64,000 nucleotides of DNA. Origin: Flavobacterium limicola. Its GTDB lineage: Bacteria; Bacteroidota; Bacteroidia; Flavobacteriales; Flavobacteriaceae. The translations under genes were made by a program, and so were the position numbers. Numbering within the stretch: position 1 is the first letter of the stretch; each line of letters starts with the position of its first letter. The DNA is taken from positions 27,831 to 91,830 of the forward strand of contig NZ_RBXA01000005.1 in the NCBI RefSeq assembly GCF_003634755.1, read 5' to 3'. The notes beneath the pieces were generated by a model. The model was not told the DNA's origin, did not search any database, and saw only the letters and a program-made list of their open reading frames with translations. Shown here piece after piece: positions 39,868-50,063 of the stretch.

Positions 39868-40158
39868 TTAGATATTGTTGTAAAAATCAATTGTTTCTCC
39901 TTCTTGTACTTGAACAATTGCTTTTTTGATTGCATTCGTCTTTCCACTGATTAAACCACTTTTAGTGTATTTTGTAGTTCTATCCGGTCTTACGTTCATC
40001 GTGTTAACACTCAAAATAGTTACTCCATAAGCAGCTTCAACAGCTTTCTTAATTTGCACTTTGTTTGCTTTTTTGTCAACAACGAATCCGAAGCGGTTTA
40101 AAACTTCACTTTCTTTGGTTACTTTTTCCGTTACTATAGGCTTAATTATGATGCTCAT
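39868..40158 (-). CDS. rplW: 50S ribosomal protein L23
   Basis: 96 residues, IIIKPIVTEKVTKESEVLNR at the start and NVRPDRTTKYTKSGLISGKT. It forms the tunnel-exit docking site. Confidence 0.97.
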   Translation of the reverse strand: MSIIIKPIVTEKVTKESEVLNRFGFVVDKKANKVQIKKAVEAAYGVTILSVNTMNVRPDRTTKYTKSGLISGKTNAIKKAIVQVQEGETIDFYNNI

Positions 40159-40164
40159 ATCCTA

Positions 40165-40794
40165 TTATTTACTTAAATTTTCTTCAATTATCTCCAAAGA
40201 ACTCTCTAAAAGCACTAAATTATTAGCGTTTAATATAGCGTAAGTACTTAATTCTAAACTACTTACTACGCTAGAGCCCTTTAAATTGCGTGACGACAAA
40301 TATACATTTTTATTCGTATCACCCAATACAAACAGGGATTTTTTATTTTCTAACTCTAAAGCTTTCAAAACGTTAATGAAATTTTTAGTGTTTGGCGTTT
40401 CAAATTCAAAGTCTGCAAGAACGATAATATTCGACTCTTTTGCTTTAATTGAGAAAGCAGATTTTCTAGCCAAACGTTTCAAGCTTTTATTCAATTTGAA
40501 TGAATAACTTCTTGGTCTTGGCCCAAAAACTGTTCCACCACCTTTAAACAATGGATTTTTTGCACTACCCGCACGAGCAGTACCAGTTCCCTTTTGTTTT
40601 TTAATCTTACGAGTACTTCCCGCAACTTCAGCTCTTTCTTTAGCTTTGTGCGTTCCTTGTCTTTGATTAGCAAGATATTGCTTAACATCAAGATATACTG
40701 CATGATTGTTTGGTTCTATACCAAATACTGAATCAGAAAGTTGAACTTTTCTTCCAGTATCTTTTCCGTTGAAATCTAATACTTTTGCTTCCAT
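40165..40794 (-). CDS. rplD: 50S ribosomal protein L4
   Basis: 209 residues with the tunnel loop RKIKKQKGTGTARAGSAKNP and GPRPRSYSFKLNKSLKRLAR. It overlaps the rplC stop by one base, a sign of translational coupling. L4 controls the S10 operon in gamma-proteobacteria. Confidence 0.97.
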   Translation of the reverse strand: MEAKVLDFNGKDTGRKVQLSDSVFGIEPNNHAVYLDVKQYLANQRQGTHKAKERAEVAGSTRKIKKQKGTGTARAGSAKNPLFKGGGTVFGPRPRSYSFKLNKSLKRLARKSAFSIKAKESNIIVLADFEFETPNTKNFINVLKALELENKKSLFVLGDTNKNVYLSSRNLKGSSVVSSLELSTYAILNANNLVLLESSLEIIEENLSK

Positions 40795-41411
40795 TACTTC
40801 TGAATGATTACATAAGAGTTGTTATGACCAGGAACACATCCTTTAATAACAAGCAGGTTCTTTTCAGCCACTACTTTTAAAACTCTAAGGTTTTGAACTT
40901 TTACATTGTCTCCTCCCATACGTCCAGCCATACGCATTCCTTTGAATACTCTAGATGGATAAGAAGAAGCTCCTACAGAACCTGGCGCTCTTAAACGGTT
41001 GTGTTGACCGTGAGTTGCTTGACCAACACCACCAAAACCGTGACGTTTTACAACCCCTTGAAAACCTTTACCTTTAGATACACCTTGTACATCTACAAAT
41101 TCTCCTTCAGAAAAAATAGAAACATCAATAAGATCTCCTAATTTTTGCTCTGTTGCGAAATCTTGGAATTCAACGACTTTTTTCTTAGCTACAGTTCCCG
41201 CTTTTTTAAAGTGACCTAAAGCCGCTTTTGTGGAATGTTTCTCGTTTTTGTCATCGAAACCAAGTTGCAACGCTTCATACCCGTCAACACCTTTGGTTCT
41301 GACTTGGGTAACAACACATGGTCCAGCTTCGATTACTGTACAAGGAATATTCTTCCCGTTCTCGTCGAAAATGCTAGTCATGCCGATTTTTCTACCAATT
41401 AACCCAGACAT
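40794..41411 (-). CDS. rplC: 50S ribosomal protein L3
   Basis: 205 residues, [20 protein letters not shown] at the start with [20 protein letters not shown] and [21 protein letters not shown] good promoter lies in the 157-base gap upstream. Confidence 0.97.
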   Translation of the reverse strand: MSGLIGRKIGMTSIFDENGKNIPCTVIEAGPCVVTQVRTKGVDGYEALQLGFDDKNEKHSTKAALGHFKKAGTVAKKKVVEFQDFATEQKLGDLIDVSIFSEGEFVDVQGVSKGKGFQGVVKRHGFGGVGQATHGQHNRLRAPGSVGASSYPSRVFKGMRMAGRMGGDNVKVQNLRVLKVVAEKNLLVIKGCVPGHNNSYVIIQK

Positions 41412-41486
41412 AAATATTAATTATTAATTATTAAATATAAATATAGAACGCAGCTTTTAACCGAATCCTATTTTTTTAAGTGGGTG

Positions 41487-41517
41487 CAAATGTATAACTT
41501 ATTTACACACAAACCAA
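41487..41517 (-). promoter_or_regulatory. Promoter between rpsJ and rplC
   Basis: The minus strand reads TTG, 20 bases, then TACATTTG and CACCC, a full flavobacterial promoter inside the 157-base rpsJ-rplC gap. The gap also has AGAACGC/GCGTTCT, complementary but about 90 bases apart. Confidence 0.62.
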
Positions 41518-41568
41518 AAAAAATATTTTTCGCTTAAAAACAGCGTTCTTTTCTTACTAGTAAGCTAT

Positions 41569-41874
41569 TTAAACTTTGATCTCTACTTCAACACCGCTAG
41601 GCAATTCAAGTTTCATCAAAGCATCAATAGTTTTTGATGAAGATGAATAAATGTCAATTAATCTCTTGTATGACATTACTTCAAATTGCTCTCTCGCTTT
41701 TTTGTTAACGTGTGGAGAACGTAGTACTGTAAAAAGTTTTTTGTGTGTTGGTAATGGAATTGGTCCTGTAACAACTGCACCGGTACTTTTTACCGTTTTT
41801 ACAATCTTCTCAGCAGACTTGTCTACCAACATGTGATCGTAAGATTTTAATTTTATTCTGATTTTTTGACTCAT
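41569..41874 (-). CDS. rpsJ: 30S ribosomal protein S10
   Basis: 101 residues, [20 protein letters not shown] at the start and [20 protein letters not shown]. It is only 11 bases after fusA and separated from rplC by a promoter-containing gap, so here it belongs with the str operon. Confidence 0.97.
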   Translation of the reverse strand: MSQKIRIKLKSYDHMLVDKSAEKIVKTVKSTGAVVTGPIPLPTHKKLFTVLRSPHVNKKAREQFEVMSYKRLIDIYSSSSKTIDALMKLELPSGVEVEIKV

Positions 41875-41885
41875 TTTCTTAAAGA

Positions 41886-44042
41886 TTATGCGTTTCCTTT
41901 TGCTTTTTTGATAACTGCTTCTGAAATATTAGAAGGCGTTTCAGAGTAGTGTGAAAATTCCATAGTAGATGTTGCTCTACCTGAAGAAAGTGTTCTTAAC
42001 GTAGTAACGTATCCAAACATCTCAGATAATGGCACATCTGCTTTGATGGTTTTAGCACCAGCTCTATCACCCATATCATTCACCTGACCTCTACGACGGT
42101 TGATATCACCTACGATATCTCCCATGTTTTCTTCTGGTGTAATCACTTCCATTTTCATGATTGGCTCTAATATAACAGCACCAGCTGCTTTAGCTACCTC
42201 TCTATACCCCATTCTTGCTGCAAGCTCGAAAGAAAGTGCATCAGAATCCACCGGGTGGAAAGATCCGTCTAATAAAGTTACTTTCAAACTATCTACTTGG
42301 TATCCTGCTAAAGGACCCGTCTTCATAGCTTCTCTGAAACCTTTTTCAACTGATGGAATATATTCTTTAGGAACGTTACCACCTTTTACTGCATTTACAA
42401 ACTGCAATCCAACTGGAGCTTTACCGTCAACTTCATCCGCTGGCTCAAGAATAAATACGATATCACCGAATTTACCACGACCCCCAGATTGTTTCTTGTA
42501 TGTTTCTCTATGTTGTGCTTTCTTAGTAAAAGCTTCTTTGTACTCCACTTGAGGCTCACCTTGATTTACTTCAACTTTGAATTCACGTCTCATTCTATCC
42601 ACTAAGATATCCAAGTGAAGCTCACCCATACCTGAAATAATAGTTTGACCCGAAGCCTCATCTGTTCTAACTGTAAAAGTAGGATCTTCTTCAGCTAATT
42701 TAGCCAAAGCCATACCCATTTTATCTACGTCAGCCTTAGTTTTAGGCTCAATTGCAATACCAATTACTGGCGCAGGGAATTTCATACTTTCTAAGATAAT
42801 TGGGTTCTTTTCATCACACAATGTATCTCCAGTTTTGATATCTTTAAATCCAACTGCCGCTCCAATATCACCTGCTTCGATATACTCGATTGGGTTTTGT
42901 TTGTTAGCATGCATTTGGTAGATACGAGAAATTCTTTCTTTGTTTCCTGAACGAGTGTTCAAAACATAAGAACCTGCATCTAAACGTCCTGAATAAGCAC
43001 GGAAGAAAGCTAAACGACCTACGAATGGGTCAGTAGCAATTTTAAAAGCTAAAGCAGCGAATGGCTCTTTAACATCTGGCTTACGCAAAATTTTGGTTTG
43101 ATCTTCTTCTAATAAATCAGCATCATCAGGATGAATTCCTTCGATACCATCTTTATCCATTGGAGAAGGCAAGTATTTACATACTGCATCTAACATGAAT
43201 TGAACTCCTTTATTTTTGAAAGAAGAACCAGCAATCATAGGAATGATAGCCATATCCATTACAGCTGCTCTTAATGCAATGTTGATTTCCTCTTCTGTAA
43301 TAGAATCCGGATCTTCCATATACTTATCAAGCAAGTTTTCATCATAATCAGCAACTGCTTCAATAAGAATATCTCTATACTCTTTTACTTCATCAACCAT
43401 ATCAGCAGGAATATCAACAACTTCATAAGTTGCCCCCATTCCAGCATCATCCCAAACAATAGCTTGATTTTTAACTAAATCAACAACACCTTTAAAATCA
43501 TTTTCCTCACCAATTGGCAAAGTGATTGCAACTGCATTTGATTTCAACATATCTCTTACTTGCTGACAAACCATCAAAAAGTTAGATCCTTGTCTATCCA
43601 TTTTATTAACAAATCCAATACGTGGAACTCTGTATTGATCTGCTAATCTCCAGTTAGTTTCTGACTGAGGCTCAACACCATCAACAGCACTAAATAAGAA
43701 AACCAAACCATCAAGAACACGTAAAGAACGGTTTACTTCAACTGTAAAGTCAACGTGTCCCGGAGTATCGATAATATTGAAGTGATAAGGCAATGTTTCA
43801 GGCAAAACTTTACCTTGTGTAGTTGGAAAATTCCATTCACAAGTTGTAGCTGCAGAAGTAATTGTAATCCCTCTTTCTTGCTCTTGTGCCATCCAGTCCA
43901 TTGTTGCAGCACCATCGTGTACTTCACCAATTTTATGTGATTTTCCTGTATAGAACAATATACGCTCCGTTGTTGTTGTTTTACCAGCATCAATGTGAGC
44001 AGCAATTCCTATGTTTCTTGTATATTTTAAATCTCTAGCCAT
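41886..44042 (-). CDS. fusA: Elongation factor G
   Basis: 718-residue translocase GTPase. G1 [21 protein letters not shown]2/G3 region [13 protein letters not shown] and [13 protein letters not shown]4 VNKMDRQG. Domains II-V follow, with [14 protein letters not shown]. No tuf gene follows, unlike in the enterobacterial str operon. Confidence 0.97.
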   Translation of the reverse strand: MARDLKYTRNIGIAAHIDAGKTTTTERILFYTGKSHKIGEVHDGAATMDWMAQEQERGITITSAATTCEWNFPTTQGKVLPETLPYHFNIIDTPGHVDFTVEVNRSLRVLDGLVFLFSAVDGVEPQSETNWRLADQYRVPRIGFVNKMDRQGSNFLMVCQQVRDMLKSNAVAITLPIGEENDFKGVVDLVKNQAIVWDDAGMGATYEVVDIPADMVDEVKEYRDILIEAVADYDENLLDKYMEDPDSITEEEINIALRAAVMDMAIIPMIAGSSFKNKGVQFMLDAVCKYLPSPMDKDGIEGIHPDDADLLEEDQTKILRKPDVKEPFAALAFKIATDPFVGRLAFFRAYSGRLDAGSYVLNTRSGNKERISRIYQMHANKQNPIEYIEAGDIGAAVGFKDIKTGDTLCDEKNPIILESMKFPAPVIGIAIEPKTKADVDKMGMALAKLAEEDPTFTVRTDEASGQTIISGMGELHLDILVDRMRREFKVEVNQGEPQVEYKEAFTKKAQHRETYKKQSGGRGKFGDIVFILEPADEVDGKAPVGLQFVNAVKGGNVPKEYIPSVEKGFREAMKTGPLAGYQVDSLKVTLLDGSFHPVDSDALSFELAARMGYREVAKAAGAVILEPIMKMEVITPEENMGDIVGDINRRRGQVNDMGDRAGAKTIKADVPLSEMFGYVTTLRTLSSGRATSTMEFSHYSETPSNISEAVIKKAKGNA

Positions 44043-44052
44043 TTCTTATGAA

Positions 44053-44529
44053 TTAAAATCTAAAGTGAGAGAAAGCTTTATTAGCTTCTGCCATTTTGTG
44101 AGTATCCATTCTTTTCTTAACAGCAGCACCTTCTTCTTTAGCCGCAGCTAAACATTCTGAAGCTAACCTTTGAGCCATAGATTTTTCGTTTCTTCTTCTT
44201 GAATAAAGAATCAACCATTTCATCGCCATAGAAATTTTTCTATCTGGACGAATTTGCATTGGAATTTGAAATGTAGCTCCACCTACTCTACGACTACGTA
44301 CTTCTACGTGAGGCATAACATTGGTTAATGCATCTTTCCAAATTTCCAATGATGGTTTCTCTGCATCTTGTTTTTTAGACTCAATGATGTCAATTGCATC
44401 ATAAAATACTTTAAACGCTGTCGATTTTTTTCCATCCCACATTAAGTTGTTCACAAAACGTGTTACCAGTTGGTCATTAAACCTTGGATCTGGTAAAAGT
44501 GGTCTTTTCTTTGCCGCTCTTTTTCTCAT
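44053..44529 (-). CDS. rpsG: 30S ribosomal protein S7
   Basis: 158 residues, MRKRAAKKRPLLPDPRFNDQ at the start, then VRSRRVGGATFQIPMQIRPD and KRMDTHKMAEANKAFSHFRF at the end. Confidence 0.97.
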   Translation of the reverse strand: MRKRAAKKRPLLPDPRFNDQLVTRFVNNLMWDGKKSTAFKVFYDAIDIIESKKQDAEKPSLEIWKDALTNVMPHVEVRSRRVGGATFQIPMQIRPDRKISMAMKWLILYSRRRNEKSMAQRLASECLAAAKEEGAAVKKRMDTHKMAEANKAFSHFRF

Positions 44530-44603
44530 GTCTTTTTTTTAATAAAATGTCATACCTACACAGCTGTAACGAATCACATCTCTACAAGAAATAACTTTTT
44601 AAA

Positions 44604-44987
44604 TTACTTTTTTGCTTCTTTTGGGCGTTTAGCTCCATACTTAGATCTTCTTTGCGTTCTTCCTGCTACTCCTGACGTATCAAGCGCACCACGAACGATG
44701 TGATATCTAACTCCTGGTAAATCTTTTACCCTTCCACCCCTAACTAATACTATCGAGTGCTCTTGTAAATTGTGTCCTTCACCAGGGATGTAAGCATTCA
44801 CTTCATTACCATTTGTCAAACGTACACGCGCTACTTTACGCATTGCAGAGTTTGGTTTTTTTGGTGTTGTAGTGTAAACACGCGTACAAACCCCTCTTCT
44901 TTGAGGACAAGAATCTAAAGCAACCGATTTACTCTTCTTAGTTATCTGAGTTCTTCCTGTTCTTACTAATTGTTGAATTGTTGGCAT
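44604..44987 (-). CDS. rpsL: 30S ribosomal protein S12
   Basis: 127 residues with the accuracy-centre loops [20 protein letters not shown] and [20 protein letters not shown]. The Lys residues where streptomycin-resistance changes usually arise (in TPKKP and RVKDLP) are the wild-type ones. First gene of the str operon, with a strong promoter upstream. Confidence 0.97.
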
Positions 44988-45040
44988 AATTAATACTAAA
45001 AATTTCTTATTATATTAAATTCCCGCTTTTTACGGGGTTG

Positions 45041-45070
45041 CAAATGTAGAAAATATTTTTTACTCTACAA
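45041..45070 (-). promoter_or_regulatory. Promoter of rpsL (str operon)
   Basis: The minus strand reads TTG, 19 bases, then TACATTTG. The transcript would start at or just before a small stem, CCCCG-TAAAAAG-CGGG (plus-strand 45022-45036), in a 5' UTR of about 45 bases. Confidence 0.65.
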
Positions 45071-45167
45071 ACGTTAATCTATTAATTTTCAATAAGATTA
45101 TTTTATCATTTGATTTTTATCCCAAACATTAGATATTTGCGTTACTTTTATTTAAACAACTATTCAT

Positions 45168-46874
45168 TTGAAAACTTTACTTCTTTTTCTTTTATTTTTG
45201 ATTTTTGGATGGAATTCAAGCGCACAAAATTTTCAATTACAAATACTTGGAAAATCTGAAGCAGAAACAAGAACAATCGATTCTTTAAAATACAATTCAA
45301 AACACAAAAACATAAAATCAATCAAAGACGAAATAAACGAAACATCAAAAAGACTATCACAATTAGGATACATTGATAACGCTACAGCTGATTTTAATGC
45401 AGCAATAGATTCAAGTTTTATAGCAAAATTTGATTTAGGAAAAAAAATAAAATTTATTAATATAAATATAGGTAGCGATGAATTATTAAACAGTTTAATT
45501 CTTTTAAATAAAAAAAACAATACAATAGAACTACCCTACACAGATGTGGATTTTTTCCTAAAAGAAACCGTAAAGAAATTAGAGCAAAATGGATATGCGT
45601 TAGCCAAGCTAAAACTAATAAATATCAAAAAAGACAGAAATTCACTTTACGCAGATTTAAAATTAGAATCTGACCTAAAAAGAAAACTCAATTCAATTAT
45701 AATTCGACACTCAGAAAACACCCAATCAAGGAAATTTCCAAAAGGATATTTAACACAAATTAACAAAAAATACCGAAATACCATTTTCAATCAAAAAACT
45801 GCAGAACAAATACACCAAGATTTCAAAAAATTCGGCTTTGTAAATCAAGTAAAATATCCTGAAATTTTATTTACAAAAGATTCTACAAAAGTTTACGTCT
45901 ATCTAGAAAAGAAAAATTCAAATACTTTTGACGGCTTTATAGGCTTTGCCAATAATGACACCAAAAAAATAATTTTAAATGGATACCTCGACATTAAACT
46001 GGAAAACATTTTAGCTTCAGGCGAAGAACTATCACTACACTGGAAAAGTGACGGTAACGATCAAAAGACTTTCAAAGCAAGTCTAGAATTACCGTACTTA
46101 CTTAAAACTCCAATAGGACTGAAAGCACAGATTCAAGTTTTCAGACAAGACACAACTTTTCAAAACATAAAAACCGCAATCGACCTAAGTTATTACATAA
46201 ATCACAATACTCGCTTATATCTAGGCTACCAAGGAACGGAATCCAGCGACATTCAAAACTTGAACAGCAATTCCATTAGTGATTTCAATAATTCTTTTAT
46301 AACAACAAGCTTTGAATACACAAAATTAGAAACAAACAATTTAACCTTTCCAATAAAGTCAAAATTATTTATGTCAATCGGAGTAGGTAAAAGAGAAATC
46401 AATACCCTATCTGAAAGTTCAAACAACAACCAACTTCTCGCAAACATCCAAACAATGCACACTATTTATTTTAATAAAAAGAATTCAATAAATCTAAAAA
46501 GTCAAAATTACTATTTACAAAGCAACCGCTATATTACTAATGAATTATTTCGTTTTGGAGGATTCAATAGCGTACGGGGTTTTTCAGAAAATAGCCTACA
46601 AGCATATCTAACAACATCAATTCTTACAGAATACCGGTACACATTCACACCAAACCTATATATACATTCCATTCTGGATTATAGCTTTTACAAAAACAAA
46701 TCGGGAACAGAAAAAACAGACAACACACAAAACATAGCAGGAATAGGATTAGGAATGGGATTACAAACAAAAAATGGATTATTGAAATTAGCCCTAGCAA
46801 ATGGCCACGCCAAAAAACAACCATTTGAAATTTATAACACAATTATCCACATAAGTTATAATGTTAAATTCTAA
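45168..46874 (+). CDS. Omp85/BamA-TamA family outer-membrane protein
   Basis: A 568-residue outer-membrane protein. A signal peptide (MKTLLLFLLFLIFGWNSSAQ) starts at a TTG codon at 45168, as no ATG is suitably placed. Residues about 25-250 look like POTRA-type alpha/beta units. The C-terminal half is a beta barrel with the Omp85 loop-6 motif FGGFNSVRGFSEN (near 465-477) and a C-terminal Phe. Role: probably insertion or secretion of outer-membrane proteins or lipids; the partner is unknown. It precedes the SusC/SusD pair on the same strand by 84 bases. Confidence 0.8.
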   Translation: MKTLLLFLLFLIFGWNSSAQNFQLQILGKSEAETRTIDSLKYNSKHKNIKSIKDEINETSKRLSQLGYIDNATADFNAAIDSSFIAKFDLGKKIKFININIGSDELLNSLILLNKKNNTIELPYTDVDFFLKETVKKLEQNGYALAKLKLINIKKDRNSLYADLKLESDLKRKLNSIIIRHSENTQSRKFPKGYLTQINKKYRNTIFNQKTAEQIHQDFKKFGFVNQVKYPEILFTKDSTKVYVYLEKKNSNTFDGFIGFANNDTKKIILNGYLDIKLENILASGEELSLHWKSDGNDQKTFKASLELPYLLKTPIGLKAQIQVFRQDTTFQNIKTAIDLSYYINHNTRLYLGYQGTESSDIQNLNSNSISDFNNSFITTSFEYTKLETNNLTFPIKSKLFMSIGVGKREINTLSESSNNNQLLANIQTMHTIYFNKKNSINLKSQNYYLQSNRYITNELFRFGGFNSVRGFSENSLQAYLTTSILTEYRYTFTPNLYIHSILDYSFYKNKSGTEKTDNTQNIAGIGLGMGLQTKNGLLKLALANGHAKKQPFEIYNTIIHISYNVKF

Positions 46875-46958
46875 CATTAACATAAATTATCGATTTATAT
46901 ATTAGGAAAGTTAACAAATTATTAAGAAGTTTGCGAGACTAATTCAAAATAATTAAAA

Positions 46959-49900
46959 ATGAAACTAAAGTTCAATGGAATCTTAGTACTACTCGTAGTA
47001 CTTATTGCGCAACTTACCTTCGCGCAAGAAAGAGTTGTTACAGGAATTGTTTCTGACAATACAGGATTGCCTTTACCAGGCGTGAGTGTATTAGTAAAAG
47101 GAACTAAAACTGGAACACAAACTGATTTTGACGGGAAATACTCTATCAAATCATCACCAAATCAAGTATTGGTTTTTAGCTACATTGGGATGAAAACCCA
47201 AGAAGTTTTAGCAAGTCAATCAACAATTAATGCGAGATTACTAGATGATTCAATTGAATTGGAAGGAGTAGTTGTAGGAGCATTAGGTATTAAAAGAAGT
47301 AAAAATGCTTTAACATCTTCTACACAAGTAGTGGCAACTAAAGAACTTACACAGGCAGCCAACCCTAACGTTGTTCAGTCATTAGTAGGAAAGGTATCAG
47401 GGCTACAAATTAATAAAAGCAGCAATGGGGTAAATGCAACTAATAGAATTGTACTTAGAGGTTCTAGATCCATTACAGGAAACAATGAAGCTTTAGTTGT
47501 AATTGATAACTCAATCTCAACATCAGCAGCTTTACAACAATTACCACCAGAATTAATAGAAAATGTAAACGTTATAAAAGGAATGCAAGGTGCTGCACTT
47601 TATGGCGAACAAGGAGTTAATGGTGTAATAATAGTTACTACAGTAAAAGGCAAAGAAAAAGGTAAAATTACTGTAAATGTAAATTCTGCAATTGATTTTG
47701 AAACCGTATCCTTTATGCCAAAAACTCAACAAAAGTATGGCCAAGGATGGGACGGTGTTCACTACCCAGAAGAAAATGGATCTTGGGGACTTCCTTATGA
47801 CGGTGTATTAAGACCTACAGGACTGCCTCAAGCTGACGGTATTGAATTTGAACAACCATACTCATTCATTAAAGATAACGTAGAGGCTTTTTACCAAACA
47901 GGGACTACATATCAAAATGGTTTTTCTATTAATGCTGGTAGTGAAGATTCTTATGCTCTTCTTTCAGCAAATAAGGTGAAAACTGAATTTGTAGTAAATG
48001 GAGATGTACTAGAAAGAAATAGCTTTTTGTTTAAAGCTGGAAAAAAAATTGGGAAACTTAGTATTGACGGTAATGTAAATTATTCTTACCAAAAATCAAG
48101 TGAAACATCTCCAGATTTACTTGATGATTTAATTCAAACTCCAGGTAATGTTGACTTAAATTTATTCAAAAATTCAGGTAATGAAGGAAATTATACGATT
48201 TATTTCAAAAATCCATACTGGACAGTAGATAATAATCGCAATGATGCAACCAGAACTTTTATCAACACAATCGCTGCATTAAAATACGACATTAATAAAA
48301 ATATAAACGTTACTTATACTGGTAATTTACAATTTACCAATAGAGCAGCGCAATCACACATTAATGAATACAGAGAAACTGCAGCTTTAGCTGGTGCTGG
48401 TGCAAACAGAAATCAAACTTCTGAATACTTTGCAAGTCAATCATCTTTAAGAACCTATTATGGTGATTTATTAGTTAATTTTGACTATGACTTAACTGAC
48501 GATCTAAGTTTAAAAGCAAACGTTGGTAGCAACATGCAAGATCGCAACTTTAGAATTACTTCTCAAGGGGGACAAAATCTAGACATTCCAGGTTGGTACC
48601 ACATTAACAATGTTTTAAGCCCTGCTAATCCATCAACTTTAGATAATAGATCTCAAAAATCAAATCGCGCATCAGTTCTTGCAAACGTTGATTTAGGATA
48701 TAAAAACTATTTATTCTTAAACTTAACAGGAAGAAACGATTGGACTTCCGTTTTATCAAAAGAGAATAATAATTTTTTCTACCCTAGTGCAGGGGTATCT
48801 TTCATTCCTACTTTAGCATTTGACGGTCTAAAAAGTGAAACTTTAAGTTACTTAAAGCTATCTGCAAACATTGTAAAGGTTGGTAACTCATCATCTATTC
48901 AACCTTATGCTACATCAGAAATTGGTGTATTCCCTACAGGATTTCCTTATGGTCAATTAGGATCATATATCATCAATCAAAGACCAACTGATAAAAATAT
49001 CAAACCGGAATTTGTAACAACAAAAGAAGTCAACTTAAATATTGGACTTTTCAATAATAGAATTACCATCGATGGATCTGCTTATATATCAGATACAAAA
49101 GATTTAATTACAGCAGCTACTGCCTCTTCTGCTTCTGGTTTAGCAACATCACAATCTAACATTGGGGATATGACAACTAAAGGTCTTGAAATTGATTTAG
49201 GTTTAATACCAATTAAGACTAAAGATTTTACATGGAACTTAAGAGCTAGTTACGCGACGAATAAGTCAGTTATTAACTCACTTGCTGCAGGAGCAAATGA
49301 AATCAATCTTTTATCAGATGTAGCAACAGGAACTGGAATTTTTGCTCAAGTAGGAGAAGAATTTCCTTTAATTAAAGGTACTACGTTTTTAAGAGACGAT
49401 AATGGTAACATAATTGTAAATCAATTTGGTCTTCCTACAAGATCTTCTTCAAACTCAATTTTAGGTAAAGCAACACCGGATTACATTTTAGGATTATCTA
49501 ACTCTTTTACATATAAAGGACTTACATTGACAGCAGTAATGGATTACAGAACTGGTCACCAAATAATTTCTGGAACTAAATACGATTTAACATGGCCAGG
49601 ACGTTTAGAAGAGTCTGCAGCTTTCGATAGAGAAGTTGGTTTCATTTTACCAAACTCAGTTGTTGAAACAGCTCCAGGATCTGGAATATACACTCCAAAC
49701 ACTTCAGTTTATTCTGCAGCAGGTCACGGTCCAAATGGTATCATTGACTATTACGGAACGTTGAGTAGAGCTGGAGAGCACAATGTAATTAATGCTACTG
49801 CTTTCAAAGTAAGAGAACTAGCTTTAAGTTATTCACTACCAACTTCAACTATTGAAAAATTTGGATTAACTTCTCTTAGATTTGGTATTAATGCTAGAAA

Positions 49901-50054
49901 TCCATTCACTGTATTGGCAAAAAGCAATAAAGGTTATACAGACCCAGAAGCTTCTGACAGTACAGCAAACAATGGTAATGGACAAGGATATTCAGGTACT
50001 GGACAATATCCAAATACAAGAACTTTTGGCGGAAGCATGAATTTAACTTTTTAA
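46959..50054 (+). CDS. SusC/RagA-type TonB-dependent outer-membrane transporter
   Basis: A 1031-residue TonB-linked receptor. A signal peptide ends near LIAQLTFAQ, then a carboxypeptidase-D-regulatory-like domain (about 26-105, GLPLPGVSVLVKGTKTGTQT). The plug carries the Sus-specific segment GMQGAALYGEQGVNGVIIV, and a 22-strand-type barrel ends in LTF. It works with the adjacent SusD-like lipoprotein to import a ligand too large for porins. No glycosidase, peptidase or regulator is next to the pair, so the substrate cannot be inferred. Confidence 0.93.
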   Translation: MKLKFNGILVLLVVLIAQLTFAQERVVTGIVSDNTGLPLPGVSVLVKGTKTGTQTDFDGKYSIKSSPNQVLVFSYIGMKTQEVLASQSTINARLLDDSIELEGVVVGALGIKRSKNALTSSTQVVATKELTQAANPNVVQSLVGKVSGLQINKSSNGVNATNRIVLRGSRSITGNNEALVVIDNSISTSAALQQLPPELIENVNVIKGMQGAALYGEQGVNGVIIVTTVKGKEKGKITVNVNSAIDFETVSFMPKTQQKYGQGWDGVHYPEENGSWGLPYDGVLRPTGLPQADGIEFEQPYSFIKDNVEAFYQTGTTYQNGFSINAGSEDSYALLSANKVKTEFVVNGDVLERNSFLFKAGKKIGKLSIDGNVNYSYQKSSETSPDLLDDLIQTPGNVDLNLFKNSGNEGNYTIYFKNPYWTVDNNRNDATRTFINTIAALKYDINKNINVTYTGNLQFTNRAAQSHINEYRETAALAGAGANRNQTSEYFASQSSLRTYYGDLLVNFDYDLTDDLSLKANVGSNMQDRNFRITSQGGQNLDIPGWYHINNVLSPANPSTLDNRSQKSNRASVLANVDLGYKNYLFLNLTGRNDWTSVLSKENNNFFYPSAGVSFIPTLAFDGLKSETLSYLKLSANIVKVGNSSSIQPYATSEIGVFPTGFPYGQLGSYIINQRPTDKNIKPEFVTTKEVNLNIGLFNNRITIDGSAYISDTKDLITAATASSASGLATSQSNIGDMTTKGLEIDLGLIPIKTKDFTWNLRASYATNKSVINSLAAGANEINLLSDVATGTGIFAQVGEEFPLIKGTTFLRDDNGNIIVNQFGLPTRSSSNSILGKATPDYILGLSNSFTYKGLTLTAVMDYRTGHQIISGTKYDLTWPGRLEESAAFDREVGFILPNSVVETAPGSGIYTPNTSVYSAAGHGPNGIIDYYGTLSRAGEHNVINATAFKVRELALSYSLPTSTIEKFGLTSLRFGINARNPFTVLAKSNKGYTDPEASDSTANNGNGQGYSGTGQYPNTRTFGGSMNLTF

Positions 50055-50063
50055 TTAAAAGAT

